NCBI GenBank assembly: GCA_020064725.1
Contig: JAGTWJ010000017.1
Coordinates: 1,860,001 to 1,924,000 of the forward strand
Source: Drechslerella dactyloides
Lineage: Eukaryota > Ascomycota > Orbiliomycetes > Orbiliales > Orbiliaceae
DNA length: 64,000 bases
Reading direction: 5' to 3'
Below, piece by piece: positions 34,312-47,132 of this stretch. The notes beneath the pieces were generated by a model that saw only the letters and a program-made list of their open reading frames with translations, did no database searches and was not told the origin of the DNA. Position 1 is the first letter of the stretch; every line of letters starts with the position of its first letter. The translations under genes and the position numbers were made by a program.

Positions 34312-36671
34312 TCATACTACTGCTGTGTCCTGCCGGAAGTATCTCTCCATAACTGTCTGAGCGGCTTTGGTTCTGGGTCGTAAGCACTGCAACCTAAGTA
34401 TCATCTTTGTGAAAGAATCCTTTGCATCTGATTTTTCGATGTTCAAGTCGTTGGCTTCGTGGATGGATTCCTTGGAGTGTTTCAGATGTGACACCAGTCT
34501 GTCTAAGAGCAGCTCGGGCTCTTTGCCAGAAGCAGCTGTAACAACTCTGGAACACCATTTGGCATCATCTATGACGATATTGATCATATCCAAGATGTTC
34601 TGGACCCTCGAATACGTTTCACCCTTGGGAGGATTCACGTCCGGGCCGTCCAAAGCATCCACGATGCTGCTTATAAGAATATCCGGTTCCAAGGCCTTCT
34701 GAAGGTATAGGGACTTGTTTGAGAAGAAGACAAGCGCGAGACGTCTTCTGAACTTGTGCGAGAACGTGCTTGTGACTGGGATCATATCGAGTGTTCTTAT
34801 TTGGAGAGTGCGATCGACGACCGAGGCTTTCGTATCGGCCAGGACGCTCTGTGCGGAGTTTTGAGGGTCAGCACTCGGCTGCGGCAATAAGCTCGTTAGG
34901 TGAATGCTGTTACCAACCTCGACGAGACTATATTCGCACGATTCGAATTTATCCATGAGAGCCTCCATGAGCTCCAACAGATCAACGTGACATTTTCGGT
35001 CTCCGGTTCTTTGTTCGTCGAGAGACAGTCTGACGACTAGCCCCCATAATACTCGCAGCTGCTCCGGGGTCAAGCTGATTCACGAAGGGGTTAGCTGTGA
35101 AAGACAAACGCCGGGTAAACGTGGGGAAGATGTTTGAAGTACCCCTGTGCTATCTTTGCGAATAGTCTCAGTACCAGTGACACGTTCCACCAACTGGGTG
35201 CGACGGGCGGACTAGCGTTTTGATCACCGGAGCCCGTGTCTTCTATGTGCTTGCGATGGTCAACACCGGTCTGTCTTGAGCGCGAAGGACGGAAAAGTGC
35301 ATACCACGGGGTGACATGTGGAGGGGGAGGCTGAGATCCAATGCATGGTCGGAGCCACCGATCAAGGTGAAAAGCCGTTTTATCGTGTCTTCGTTGATGA
35401 GCTTATCGAAATGGTTTCGATCAGCCTGTAGCGATACTGGTTAGGTGGGGGGTTTCTAGTAACTTCTATGAGATGAGTAAGGCGCGCCCACCATTATGAC
35501 ACCAAGGTATGCTGTAGAAAGACCCTGATCTGATTCCAGGCATACTGCATCGAAGGTGTGAGCTCATGGCTGCTTCCTGAGAGAGGAGGGGATGTTCGAC
35601 TAGAAGAAGAGCGAAGTCACATACGTTCGTCGAGTAGCAAGGGGTGCAGGGCGGGGGCAAGTTGGAGCGACCCGACGCTAAGGGCGTCCGTGATGCATCC
35701 GGATACCAGGAGATCGCGGATCATACCGTCGGCTGGAATGGAGAATCAGCATTTCCGATCAGTTGATTCCGGAGGGGAAGCGTGTCTGAGGCCGGCCATA
35801 CAACGTACTATCGTGGGAGTCTTCGGGCAGTTCGAGGTAGGAGCGGGCCAGGGTTTCTCTCCAAGCTTCACGCAGCTGGCGGAAGCTCGATTGGGACAGG
35901 TCGGGCGCGGGACTGAAGAAGGACCATTGACGGTCGGGCTGGGACGGTTTCGGCAGCGAGGACTTTGGAACAGACGGGGTGAGGGCCTCCTGGCCGTCTT
36001 TGGTCTCAGGAGCTTCGGTGGAGGCAACATTGACGGTGACTGGGTTCGTCTGGCCGGGCTTCTCTGCTTCGAGGAGTCGCCGGGCACGACTGATTTCATC
36101 GTCCCGGGCTTTGTTCTTGCGGGTCAAGGCCAGTATTTCGGATATGGAGAGCTTGGGAGGGGTTGCGGCGGAAGCCCTGAGGCTGGATTTGTTGTTGGCG
36201 GGTTTTAGAAAGACGGCGAGGTCTCCATCGCTGCCGTCGCTGTCGGCTAGGGAGCTGAGGGAGCTGGGAGAGCTGGGAAGGCTGGCGGTGGGGCGCTTGC
36301 GGGACGGCATGGCCCTGGCGACGGAGCGTCGCTGGAGCTCGGATGCAAAGGCGGCTTGGCGCGACCTGAATCTGGCGAGGTCGTGCTCGAAGTCGTAGTC
36401 GGAATCGGAGTCGCCCTGGGAGTCGGGGACGACGGAGGGGTCTTTGAGGGGCGACGACTGGGATGATTAGCAGCGGTGATGTATATGTGGGGATGGAGGG
36501 AAGGAAATGGGAGAGTAAGTAAATAGTTGAACGGACGGGTGGTGGACGTACCATCGTGGCTGGTTCTTTGTTTGATGGAGGTGGGGGTGGGGGGGGGGGT
36601 GGTGGAGATAGCAGTAGCAGCTGGGGGAACGTTCTTTGTTCGTGCGACGCGGGAGGACGCGCCGCTGACAT
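34312..36671 (-). CDS. CANIN-like nuclear protein (SMC5/6-Nse5 associated family), tentative
   Basis: Seven exons: 36552-36671, 35809-36457, 35625-35732, 35492-35544, 35305-35425, 35143-35242, 34312-35074. All phases close, giving 637 residues. The first exon encodes a run of ten prolines. Exon 2 is charged and disordered (FEHDLARFRSRQAAFASELQ, then SRKRPTASLPSSPSSLSSLA). From about residue 250 the protein is all-helical: MIRDLLVSGCITDALSVGSL, CLESDQGLSTAYLGVIM, FDKLINEDTIKRLFTLIGG, WNVSLVLRLFAKIAQ, LWGLVVRLSLDE, FRRRLALVFF. These resemble, from memory, the CANIN domain of SLF2-like proteins that recruit the SMC5/6 DNA-repair complex. Rad61/WAPL was considered and fits less well. The gene structure is sound; the function is uncertain. 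Confidence 0.6.
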
Positions 36672-38398
36672 AATCGGCGGCCCCGGAGCGCAGGTGCTTC
36701 CGGGCGGATTGGAAACGGGTCCGAGAGGAGCCGGGCGAGATTACGAGCTTACCTCAGCCGGGGAGGAGGGAGAGAGAGAGAGCCCGGTCGCATCCGCAGC
36801 GGCTGCAGCCCAGCCAGCCCAGCCCGCCCAGCCCGCCAGCCCCTTTCCTGATCTCACCACAGGCTGCAGCGGCGGCCGCGATTGGCCCGGTCGGGGGAAT
36901 TGGGCGTCGGATGGGCCAAATACCGGACACCTCGCGTCCATTCGTGTCGCGCTGCGCACCGCACTCGATGCGTCGAGAGGTAAACAGGGAGATGTGATGT
37001 ATGTATGCGTGTAAGCAAGCAAGCAGGCAAGCATGTCTGCGTGAGAGCATGCCGCAGCAGCTGCATTGGCATGCGGTTACATGTGCAGCGCTCGAATGCA
37101 GCCAACCTTCCCGTCTCATCCGCCGCTCCAAACGTCGGGCCCCCCAAAAAAGGGCCTCCCTCCGTCTCCGCGTGTGTCCAATTCTGTCCTGAATCCAAAT
37201 CCAAACCCAGTCCCCAAATCCAAATCCACACCCACGACATCGTCATCTTCAACACCATCGCCAACCCTCCTCCCCTTCCTCCCCATCACCGCCTCCTCTC
37301 CCTCGCCGTCCTCCTTCTCCGCCCTCCAGCCAATCCTCCACCTAACAGTCGTGCCAGTCGTGCCGGTCGTGCTCCTGCTGCAAGCGCTCAAGCGTCGTTT
37401 TGCTGTTTGTGTTTCGCTGCTACTGCTCTATCTTTGGTCGCATCCTGTCGCACTTCTTCGCTTCCTGTTTCCTCCCCATTCGCCTCCTCCTGCTCTCCCT
37501 CCTGCTCCTGCTCGCTCCCTCAGCTTCTCCCCCCTCACGAGACAGCCTGCCGTCGCCGTCCCTGCCGCCAGCCTCTCGACCCTTTTTCATACTTTTTTTT
37601 TTGGTAAACCTCTCATTACTCGCTTCCCCCGCCCTTCGAACGCCATAACCGTCGGCATTGCACATCCCGTGCGTCTCCTTTCCGAGCACCTCCTGTCGCA
37701 GCCCCGACCGGATCCGACCCACATCGTCCTGCTCAGCTATACTCCCTACTCTACCTGCTACCGCTGCTGCTGCTGCTGCTTCTACCACCACCAACACCGC
37801 TCCTGCTCCCTCTCACGACGCCGACGTCCAACAAAAGCCTACCGATCCAATCCAATCAAATTCCACAGCTGTACACGCATCGCCGCCCTCTGCGCCGCGT
37901 CCGGTTGGTCAGCAAAGCGCCGCCTCTCGCCGTTGCCCAGGCCTAGTGTTTTTTTATAGCGTATTTCGGCTTTACCGGTGCTCTCACCCTCGCCCGCCGT
38001 TCAGCTGCCGCTCTTCAATTCAGCCTTATTTCACCTGGCATTCCAGAATTCTTCGGTTCCCTCTCATTTAACTACCAAAGTCTCATCTTATTTCGCTTTC
38101 CGACTTCTCCCTCCCTCCCTCCCTTCATGCTTCGATATTCGACATCAACCTAGCCGCCCATCGCCCTCCCGCTAAACCCCGTCCTCCCCGTCGACACATG
38201 GAGGCTTCGCCCTTCCGCTCTCTCCCTGCAAGCCCATAACCCTCAGGACCGTCTCCTCTCCTCCGCTGACAACCCTGGCATCGTCGTCGGTTTCCAACAT
38301 CTTCGCTCCACCCAGAGCTTCGTCTCCCACCGCTCTTCCCACCGTAGCCGTCCCGTTCCGATACCCTTCCGTGGAGTTCCCGGCGCGCGCGACGTCTA
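36672..38398. promoter_or_regulatory. divergent intergenic region, CANIN-like gene / flippase
   Basis: 1.7 kb, strongly pyrimidine-rich on the plus strand from about 37150 to 38390, typical of a long flippase leader. AAGCAAGC/AGGCAAGC repeats occur at 37012-37032 and AAATCCAAA repeats near 37195-37230. The 297-codon open frame at 37066-37959 is S/P-rich low complexity, without a domain, and is not called. Confidence 0.45.
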
Positions 38399-41300
38399 AT
38401 GGCGGGGGCACGGAATAAATCCGGGTCCCAGCCCGGCAAGAAGATCACTTCGCTCTTCGGCCGGAAAGAGGAAAAGGGAGATCTCGACGAGGCCGAGCAA
38501 GGGAAGGCTTCTGCTGGTCAGACGTCATCCGAAAGCGGCGAAAGCGACGACATCAATCGGCCGCCGGCTCGAAACATCTACGTCAACGTACGTCTCCCCG
38601 AAAACGAGGCCGACGAAGAAGGAAAACCGCTAGCCCAATACGCGCGAAACAAGATCCGGACCGCGAAATACACACCACTGTCCTTCGTACCGAAGAATCT
38701 GTGGCTCCAATTTCACAACGTCGCCAACATTTACTTTCTTTTCATCACAATCCTGCAAGTGAGTTGAGCCCATTCTACCTTGCTCGCCTTACCATCTTGC
38801 CGTTCTGACCCGGTTTTTTTTTTTAGATATTCTCGATTTTTGGTGCCTCGAACCCAGAATTGGGCTGCATACCTCTCGTCGCCATCCTCCTCATCACCGG
38901 AATCAAAGATGCAATCGAAGACTACCGAAGAACCATCCTGGATCTCGAACTCAACAATACACCCGTGCACATTCTGCTCGGCGTCACCAATGTGAATGCC
39001 ACCGATGACCAGATATCGCTATGGAGGCAAATCAAAAAAGCGTCTTCCCGCGGCCTCCGCGCCGCCTTCCATTTCCTCAAGTCGCTTCGAAAAAAGGACG
39101 AAGGGAGCCAAGGCGGAGCACCGAAGGGCTTGCAAAGAATGAACACCAGAGCCTCCATATATACAATTGCCGAGGACGTCGAAGCTATACAAATGACTCC
39201 GGTACCTTCTCCGGCAGCTCCCCACGGCCAATTCTCGTTCCCCTCAGACCAGCAGGATGGGGGAGCGGCTGATTCCATTCGGCCAGCTCCCACCGGCTCC
39301 TCTCCTACAAAAGGAAAAATTTCCCCAAGCGGAAAATTTTATGGGTCTGTGGTGGACCCGCGCTACGATCCAAAGGAGCAATCTCAGGCGAAGTTCAAGA
39401 GGGACAACTGGAAAAACGTTCAAGTCGGGGACTGGGTTCGCATTTACAACAACGAGGAGGTTCCTGCAGACGTTGTCATCTTGGCAACGTCTGATTCCGA
39501 CGGAGCTTGTTATGTCGAAACCAAAAATTTGGACGGCGAGACAAACTTGAAGGCCCGACACGCCATGCATTGCGGTGCAGCGATCAGGCATGCCCGCGAT
39601 TGTGAGAGGGCCAAATTTACGATCGAAAGCGAAGGACCTCATGCAAACTTGTATTCCTATAACGGTCTCATGAAATGGGATCAACTGGATCCGAACGGTG
39701 AGGGGGACTCGATAATCTCAATGACCGAGCCGATAACTGTCAACAACCTTTTGCTCCGCGGCTGCTCCCTCAGAAATACGGACTGGGCCGTCGGCGTTGT
39801 CATCTTCACGGGCTCCGAAACAAAGATCATGATGAACGCTGGTATCACACCCACAAAGCGAAGTCGGATACAGCGTGAACTCAATTTCAACGTAAGAAAC
39901 AATACCCAAATGCTTCGATTATCAGCACGAACATTGAATAATATCGAACCCCCCCCATGCTAACATTGGAGCAGGTCCTGATGAACTTCATCATCCTCTT
40001 TGTGATGTGTTTGCTCTCGGGTATCGTCCAAGGTGTCTTTTCAGGCAAAAAGGACGCGTCCCAAAGCTTCTTCGAATACGGTTCTATCGGTGGATCTCCC
40101 GGTGTCGATGGCCTCATCACATTCTGGACGGCTGTCATTCTGTTCCAAACCTTGGTGCCTGTCTCCTTATACATCAGTCTGGAAATCATCAAAACCGCCC
40201 AAGCGTTCTTCATCTTCAGCGACATTCTGATGTACTACGAGCCACTCGATTATCCTTGCACGCCGAAATCTTGGAACATCTCGGACGACGTTGGCCAGAT
40301 TGAATACATTTTCTCCGACAAGACCGGGACGCTGACCCAAAACGTCATGGAATTCAAAAAGTGCACCATCAACGGTCGTCCGTACGGCGAAGCCTACACG
40401 GAGGCCTTTGCAGGTATTCAGAAGCGACAAGGAGTCAATGTCGACGTTGAAGGTCCGAAAGCCAAGGCTCAGATTGCCGCGGATAAAAAGGAGATGATAA
40501 AGAACCTGAGGCAGCTTGACGACAACGAATATCTCGAAGACGAACGCGTCACGTTCGTTGCTCCCGACTTTGTCAAAGATCTTACCGGGGCAAATGGAGA
40601 CGCCCAAGCTGCCGCTTGTCACCATTTTATGCTTGCTCTAGCCTTATGTCATAGTGTCCTGCCGGATATCGTATCGGAGGATCCACCGAGGATTGAGTTC
40701 AAAGCGCAATCACCCGACGAGGCAGCTCTTGTTGCAACCGCTCGGGATATGGGTTTCAGCTTGGTTGAACGAACGCAGTCCGGCGTTCGTTTGAATGTAC
40801 ACGGCAAGATGGTGGGGTATCAGGTTCTGAACACCCTGGAATTCAACTCCGCTCGCAAAAGAATGAGTGCTATTATTCGGATGCCCGACGATAAGATTAT
40901 CCTGTTTTGCAAAGGCGCCGACAGCATCATTTACTCCCGACTTGCACCAGACGAACAGCAAGACCTCAGGAAAACTACGGCGGAACATCTGGAAGTTTTT
41001 GCGCGCGAGGGTCTTCGAACGCTTTGTATCGCCGAACGGGTCCTCTCCGAAGAAGAATACCGTGAATGGATGCACCAATACGACGCAGCAATCTCTGCCA
41101 CTGTTGGGAGAGATGAGAAAGTAGAGGAAGTCTCGGACATGATTGAGCAAAACCTTACTCTATTGGGTGGAACCGCTATTGAGGATCGTCTCCAGGATGG
41201 TGTGCCCGACTCTATAGCGCTGCTGGGCGAGGCTGGCATAAAGCTTTGGGTTTTGACCGGTGACAAGGTCGAAACGGCCATAAATATCGGGTTTTCGTGC

Positions 41301-43274
41301 AACCTACTTAACAACGAGATGGACTTGATTCTTCTTCAGTCGACCGAGTCAACCATAGAAGCGGCACATGCGATGGTGCTCCGGTACCTGCGTGAGCACT
41401 TTGATATGCAAGGTGGCGCCGAAGAACTTGCCCTGGCCCGAAAAAACCACGACCCTCCTCCGCCAACTCATGCGGTTATCATTGATGGAGACACTCTTCG
41501 GCTTGTGCTCAACGATGCTGTGAAGAACGATTTCTTGCTGCTTTGCAAACAGTGCAGAGCAGTACTTTGTTGCCGTGTAAGCCCCAGTCAAAAGGCTGCA
41601 GTGGTGCGTATGGTGAAGGTTGGACTGGACGTGATGACGTTGGCGATCGGCGATGGTAAGCAGCCCTTCTGCCCTCTATAGACAACGATCTTAAATCCGC
41701 TGTGATGCCGGAATATCACACTTCAAGGAAAATAAGATGCTAAACTTTCTATTATAGGAGCGAACGATGTAGCTATGATCCAGGAAGCGGACGTCGGAGT
41801 TGGTATTGCGGGTGAAGAAGGTCGTCAAGCAGCAATGTCATCAGATTACGCGATCGGCCAATTCCGCTTCCTCTGTCGCCTAGTTCTCGTCCATGGTCGC
41901 TGGTCCTATCGCCGTCTTGCGGAGATGATTGCCAATTTCTTCTATAAGGTACATGATTCCGGCACCCTTATCAAGAGTTGCTTTCTCCTAGACAAAGTCC
42001 TTCCGGATCTAACCTAGTTCAAATGGCGTAGAATATCGTTTGGACTTTCGTCCTATTCTGGTACCAGATATACTGCAGCTTCGATGGGTCATACCTGTTT
42101 GATTATACGTAAGTCTTCAGTCTCGGGGTGTTCTGCAATGCGTATCTCTAACGACTCGATCATAGATATGTCCTGCTATACAATTTGGCCTTCACATCTC
42201 TCCCGGTTATCATTATGGGAATTATCGATCAAGATGTTGATGACAAAGTGTCACTGGCTGTTCCCCAACTATACCAACGAGGAATCCTGCGGCTCGAGTG
42301 GACACAAACAAAATTCTGGTGAGTTTCCTCCGTAATATGCGTTTCACATCTTATCGATATTCTACGTTGATTCCAAACTAACCTCGAATCTCAACTCCTT
42401 CAGGATCTATATGGCTGACGGAATTTATCAATCCGTCATCACATTTTATATGACATACCTCCTGTTTGCTGGCGGCGGCTTCACATCATCCAACGGACGA
42501 ATGCTGAACAACCGAGAACAAATGGGTGTCTATGCCGCTAGCGCATGCATAGTCGTCGTAAACGTTTACGTTCTGATGAATCAATACCGATGGGACTACC
42601 TATTTGTGGGCATCGTCGCCTTCAGCATCCTCCTGATCTGGTTCTGGACCGGTGTTTACTCTCAATTTATGGACTCTGTAAACTTTTACAAGTCAGCAGA
42701 GCAAGTTTATGGGGCACTGAGTTTCTGGGTCAATCTACTCATTACGGTGGTGGTCAGCCTCTTGCCACGGTTTGCCTGCAAAGTCGTTCAAAAACTATAC
42801 TTCCCTTACGACATCGACATCATCCGAGAGCAGGTCCGACAAGGCAAATTTCGATATCTTTACGAAACCGAAGAAGGTACAGTGGCACTACCAAGAAGTT
42901 CTGAGAGTTCTGCCTTTTCCAACCTTCACAAATCACGTCCGTCTAATCCATTTGCGAGCGCTGAAGATGATGAACGACCAATGTATCCACCAAGCATTGC
43001 CCCAACAGCTACTACCGCTGGCAAGCGAGAAAGTCATCACGGCAGTGATGGCACGGAGAGCGACATATTCGCATATCCGCCCCACAGATTCTCCATGGAT
43101 GAGCGACCTCGTAATAGCTTTGAAAGAATCAGAGCTTCGATGGATCGCACACGGGCGAGTTTCGAGGCCAGCAATGACTTTACTTCAGCCGCAATGCTGG
43201 CGAGAGTGGAGTCTAGAAATTCCATTGCATTTTCAAGACGCAGAAGTGGACTTGCAACCGAATACTTCAGGTGA
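38399..43274 (+). CDS. DNF1: phospholipid-transporting P4-ATPase (Dnf1/Dnf2 type flippase)
   Basis: Flips aminophospholipids or phosphatidylcholine to the cytosolic leaflet at plasma and endosomal membranes, with a Cdc50-family partner. Seven exons: 38399-38758, 38827-39891, 39975-41655, 41758-41948, 42032-42108, 42166-42318, 42404-43274, totalling 1465 residues. Visible: YTPLSFVPKNLWLQFHNVAN at TM1, TKNLDGETNLKARHAM in the actuator, TM4 VPVSLYIS (PISL in most relatives, here PVSL), phosphorylation motif SDKTGTLTQN with Asp about 590, KGADSII, TGDK, GDGANDVAM split by intron 3, and QFRFLCRLVLVHGRWSYRR. A roughly 120-residue insertion before the actuator (KKASSRGLRAAFHF onward) is typical of Dnf1. 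The C-terminal tail is hydrophilic and S/R-rich, ending TEYFR. Confidence 0.96.
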
Positions 43275-44098
43275 CCCATCGCCTAGTCGACGTGCAATGA
43301 CTGTGGCCTCTGTTAGGGTAAGATATCCTCTTTGGGTGTCTGCGTTTTTACCTGTTATAGGATTAAGAAATGTATATACAAGCGACATCTTATACCCTTT
43401 GTCGATACCATCAATCATAGTTTCTTTAGAATCTTGGTCTGGCTTTTTACGTTTTGAATTGCAGACCGATGGCGTCGCGGCGTTCTTCTTTTATTTCCTT
43501 TCTGCCTGTTTTGTACTTTTAGCCCTTCTATGCAGGACTCTTGTCATGATTCTTATTCATTCAACCCGACAGCAACTGCTCCCAACGTGCCAACGTAACA
43601 GACATTGGTTCGCCTTGGAAGCGATGCTTGGTTTTCTGCTCAATTTACACAAGACCTATACTGTATCCAGCGAACAACCCGAGGCTATATGTCCTTGGTC
43701 AATACTTGTGATTGAGCAGTTTGTATTTATAATTATACATGAGAGGTGGAGTTTTATCAGTGTTGTTAAATGTACTATATGCCCGCAAATAGAATCTATG
43801 AATTTCGCCGATTACCCCCGAACACCCACCATTGAAAGAACCCAAGCCCCCCCGCAGGATACATCTTGCTATACGCATATCATAGGGTATTAGAACAAGG
43901 TAGGAGATGAAAAGAATTTGCAAGGGAGATCCAGGCAGGCTTGATAAAATGGCCGATGCATCTCTGAAGGATAAATTGGTTTGACGATCCGGAAGTCCAA
44001 GCTCGTCCGCTTGATATTGCGCTCGAACAGAAGTTGCCGTTCCTCGATAGCATGCTTCTGTACAATTTTGGTGATTGGGTATGCCGCGTGCAAGAACT
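43275..44098. other. intergenic between convergent flippase and MRS2 genes
   Basis: 3' flanks of both genes. One frame overlapping the flippase tail stays open through here to 43893 (see findings), without a known domain. Confidence 0.45.
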
Positions 44099-45740
44099 TC
44101 ATCCGTAGCGACTGGAAAGTTCATCACTCGCTCTGTTCGAGCTTCGCGGTTCCGCTGTACTCCTCCATTTTCTCCCAGGCGTGACCCCAATGTTGCCTTC
44201 GCCCCACATGGTCAAGCGCTGCGTCCGCCGCAACCTGTGTAGACCGTAGCCGAATATCACAGCGCTAAGGACAACGACTAGCCCGCTGATGCCGAAGAAG
44301 CCAAAGTCGGATTCTTCTATAAAATTTTTTAAATTCATACCGTACAAAGCTGCAAGAGCAGCTCCACATCCAGTGCTGAGAGTACCTATCGAGAACTGTG
44401 TCTTGTTAGCTTGCGGAAACGGATAGTCACGTGCGACGCTGAAGGTGGCGTGCATACCTTCAGGTCAAGAAGCATCAAAGAGTTTCGATTCGCGTCCAGG
44501 ATGATGTTCACGCTGAGTGCTAGCGTTAGTTTATCTCCAACAAGTTCGCACCCGATTTTTGTTTTGGGGTCGGTGAACATACATGTCCTCGGTGTTTTTG
44601 ATATTCGCGACAAGATTTCCCGATATCTGGACAATCTCATCCGCCATTTTGTAATATGACTCCAGCAGCAATTCAATTTCCGAGTGGTCTTCTGCTGGGC
44701 GCTCAACTCCTTGAGCCTTCTCTGTAAGGTACATCCCCGCCAGGTCTTCGTCTGCTTCCAGAACTTCTTCAATGGCACCGCATATTAACTGTGCCTTCTG
44801 CTCAAAAGTAGAGAGCTTTTTGGAATAGATGAGAAGAAACCGTAGCTTGTCGCGGTCAATGTTTTCTTCTAATTCTTCCAGTAACCGGACGACGTTTTCC
44901 TGTAGAATTTTTAACTCTGCCTCCAACGCTCCCATAACTGATATGAGTATGGCTTCCAGGGCGCGCATTTCGTATGGGAGACCGCCCATCGGTTTCGAAG
45001 ACCGAGATGACAATTTCCCTTGCAAATCATATAAGAAAACGCTTTGGGTGTACGTATCGGTGGAACCGTAAACATCGAAGAGGAGGACAGCATTCGATTT
45101 GATGAGAGCTCGGATGTGGAGTAGATTCACCAAAATCGAATTTTTCCGCACCAGTATGTGTGGGACGATGACTTTTGACTCAAGCTTTCGTAGATCTCGA
45201 GGAAGTAGTCCATGTTTCGTACACAGCTCGGTTTTTTTGAAGTCTCTGGAGGTGGACACAACGTTCCCTATATTTCGTAGACCGAAAACAGAGGGCGTCA
45301 GTTCCAGAACGGGAACCCAAGCGGCACATCCTTGCTGTATAGGAAGAGCTATTCTGCTGACCTTCTGAATCGAACTCGGTACATCGTAAGATCATGTCGC
45401 CATGTGTTTGTAAAGTGAAACTTCTATCCAATATGCTTTTTTCCTTTGTGGATAGTGGTTTGAGAGGGGCAGTCGCGATCTTCCGGGCGACAGCTTTGGA
45501 TATAGGCCTTGTAAGCAAGGCATGCTGTCGCTCCGGAGCGACCAAGCTTAACCCGACAGCATGCCGACTTTTCGAGACGAGAGACACAGAGTGTGATTTT
45601 GGAGGCTGCGAGAGGGACTGGTATCTTCGAAACGAGAGAAAGCTTGACCAGGGATCTCTTCGTCGACATAAACACGGTGTGTAAGTTGCGGTGAGGTCAG
45701 GTATCGTCGGCAGATGTAGTGGTAGCTTTAAAGTCCGCAT
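44099..45740 (-). CDS. MRS2: mitochondrial inner-membrane Mg2+ channel MRS2/LPE10 type
   Basis: CorA-superfamily pentameric magnesium channel of the inner mitochondrial membrane. Four exons: 45362-45740, 44583-45267, 44458-44512, 44099-44395, totalling 471 residues. The N terminus (MRTLKLPLHLP..., rich in R and S, few acids) is a mitochondrial presequence. The helical domain follows: GLLPRDLRKLES, LPYEMRALEAILI, LEELEENIDRDKLRFLLIYS, then VNIILDANRNSLMLLDLKFS. The signature YGMN ends TM1 (LAALYGMNLKN), and TM2 is FFGISGLVVVLSAVIFGYG, followed by a basic tail. Yeast has two paralogues (MRS2 and LPE10/MFM1); the sequence alone does not say which. It is divergent from ATP7, 598 bp away. Confidence 0.92.
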
Positions 45741-46338
45741 GGTGAGGTTTCAGCGGATGTGAGCAAGCGGATGTGAGCAGGCCTGAGATCACAGCTGAAC
45801 ACGCACACGATATATATCACCCCCCAATGGGTGAATATGCGGACAAGCACCCACTCGGATAGATAGATACAATTACTGGTGAGCGGTACCAGTGCGCGCG
45901 CTGCGCTGACTGCGAATTACGCCGTGCTGGGCTCCGTGCTCTAGCGAGGATGAGCGACTGTTGAGAACGGTAAAGGTGGGCTGGCTGTGAGCAGTACCTG
46001 TCTTCGGTATGGCGACACAGTCACCATGGCTGGAGCTTCATCTTGAAAGTCGCGAGGGCTGAGATCGTGGTATCGGGGCTGAGGGGAGTCTCTTCTTTGT
46101 CGCTGTCGCCGACGGTGGGTTTTCTTCAAGTTGTGCTGAAGAACAATTTTCCGGCCGATTGCCGAGAAAAGAGCAATTGCGGTCGATGGAACATTTCGCA
46201 TGACAACAACGTCGCCGGCCACTCTCGTCGTCTCGTCACCCTCGCCATCCTCACCCATCCAGACTCAACTTCGTCGCCACCTTCTCCGAACTCCCGGATT
46301 CCCCTCGCCGGTTAGACCACGGCCTCTCTCAACTCCCA
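45741..46338. promoter_or_regulatory. divergent promoter region MRS2 / ATP7
   Basis: 598 bp between start codons of two genes for mitochondrial inner-membrane proteins. A TATATAT run occurs near 45810-45817. No other gene is seen. Confidence 0.45.
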
Positions 46339-47132
46339 ATGGCATCCCCTGCGGCAGTGGTACGTCGTTCCTCAATCCCCCGGTTTCACCCGTGACATCT
46401 ACTTTCCAACCCCCGCCTACCACATCCTCTTATCAATCCAGTTGAGGGATCAACCGGCAAGGCTAACTTGTTTCCCTAACAGCGTAGCGCTGCTGTCAAG
46501 GTCGACTGGACCAGAATCATCACCTCTCTCTCTCTCAAAGGCTCCACTGTCTCCCAGCTCCAGGCCTTCAAGAAGCGCAACGAGGAGGCTCGCCGGAAAG
46601 TCAATTTGCTCCACGACCAGCCAACCGAGATAGATTTCGCACACTATCGATCTCTCCTCAAGAACCAAGCTGTGGTGGATGAAATTGAACGGGCATCCAA
46701 GGCGTTCAAGCCTATCAGCTACGATGTCTCCAAACACATCAAGACCATCGAGAACTTCGAAGCCGAGGCTGTGAAGAATGCGGAGACGACCAAGGCTTCC
46801 GTAGATGCTGAACTCGCAGATCTAGCGGCGACGTTGAAGAACATTGAAGATAGCCGACCCCTCGAAGAATTGACCATCGTATGTTTGCTTCCAATTCGAT
46901 ATCTCTAAGACTGCCACGTGATTCTAATACCCGATATTCACCACAGGACGATGTTGCCCAAGCGGCGCCAGAAATCGATAAAAGAACAGAGCAGATGGTA
47001 TCTCGTGGTCGCTGGCAGGTGCCAGGATATAGAGTAAGCTGATACCCTTCTCCCCCGTTCATACTTGCATCGTCTTCGTGGAATCTGACACAGGTCCTCT
47101 AGGAAAAATTCGGTGATTTCTCGCTCATGTAA
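46339..47132 (+). CDS. ATP7: mitochondrial ATP synthase subunit d
   Basis: Peripheral-stalk subunit of the F1Fo-ATP synthase. Four exons: 46339-46359, 46483-46878, 46947-47033, 47103-47132, totalling 177 residues, like yeast Atp7 (174). Starts MASPAAVRSAAVKVDWTRII, continues LKGSTVSQLQAFKKRNEEAR and IDFAHYRSLLKNQAVVDEIE, and ends GRWQVPGYREKFGDFSLM, the conserved C terminus. First and last exons are only 21 and 30 nt; both are confirmed by family sequence. Confidence 0.96.

Noticed and set aside
34312..36671. WAPL/Rad61 identity for the helical protein
   Set aside because: The segment pattern and length fit CANIN-type proteins better, though neither could be tested by profile search.
37066..37959. 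297-codon plus-strand frame
   Set aside because: S/P-rich translation of a pyrimidine-rich leader; no domain, no splice signals, and other frames are equally open.
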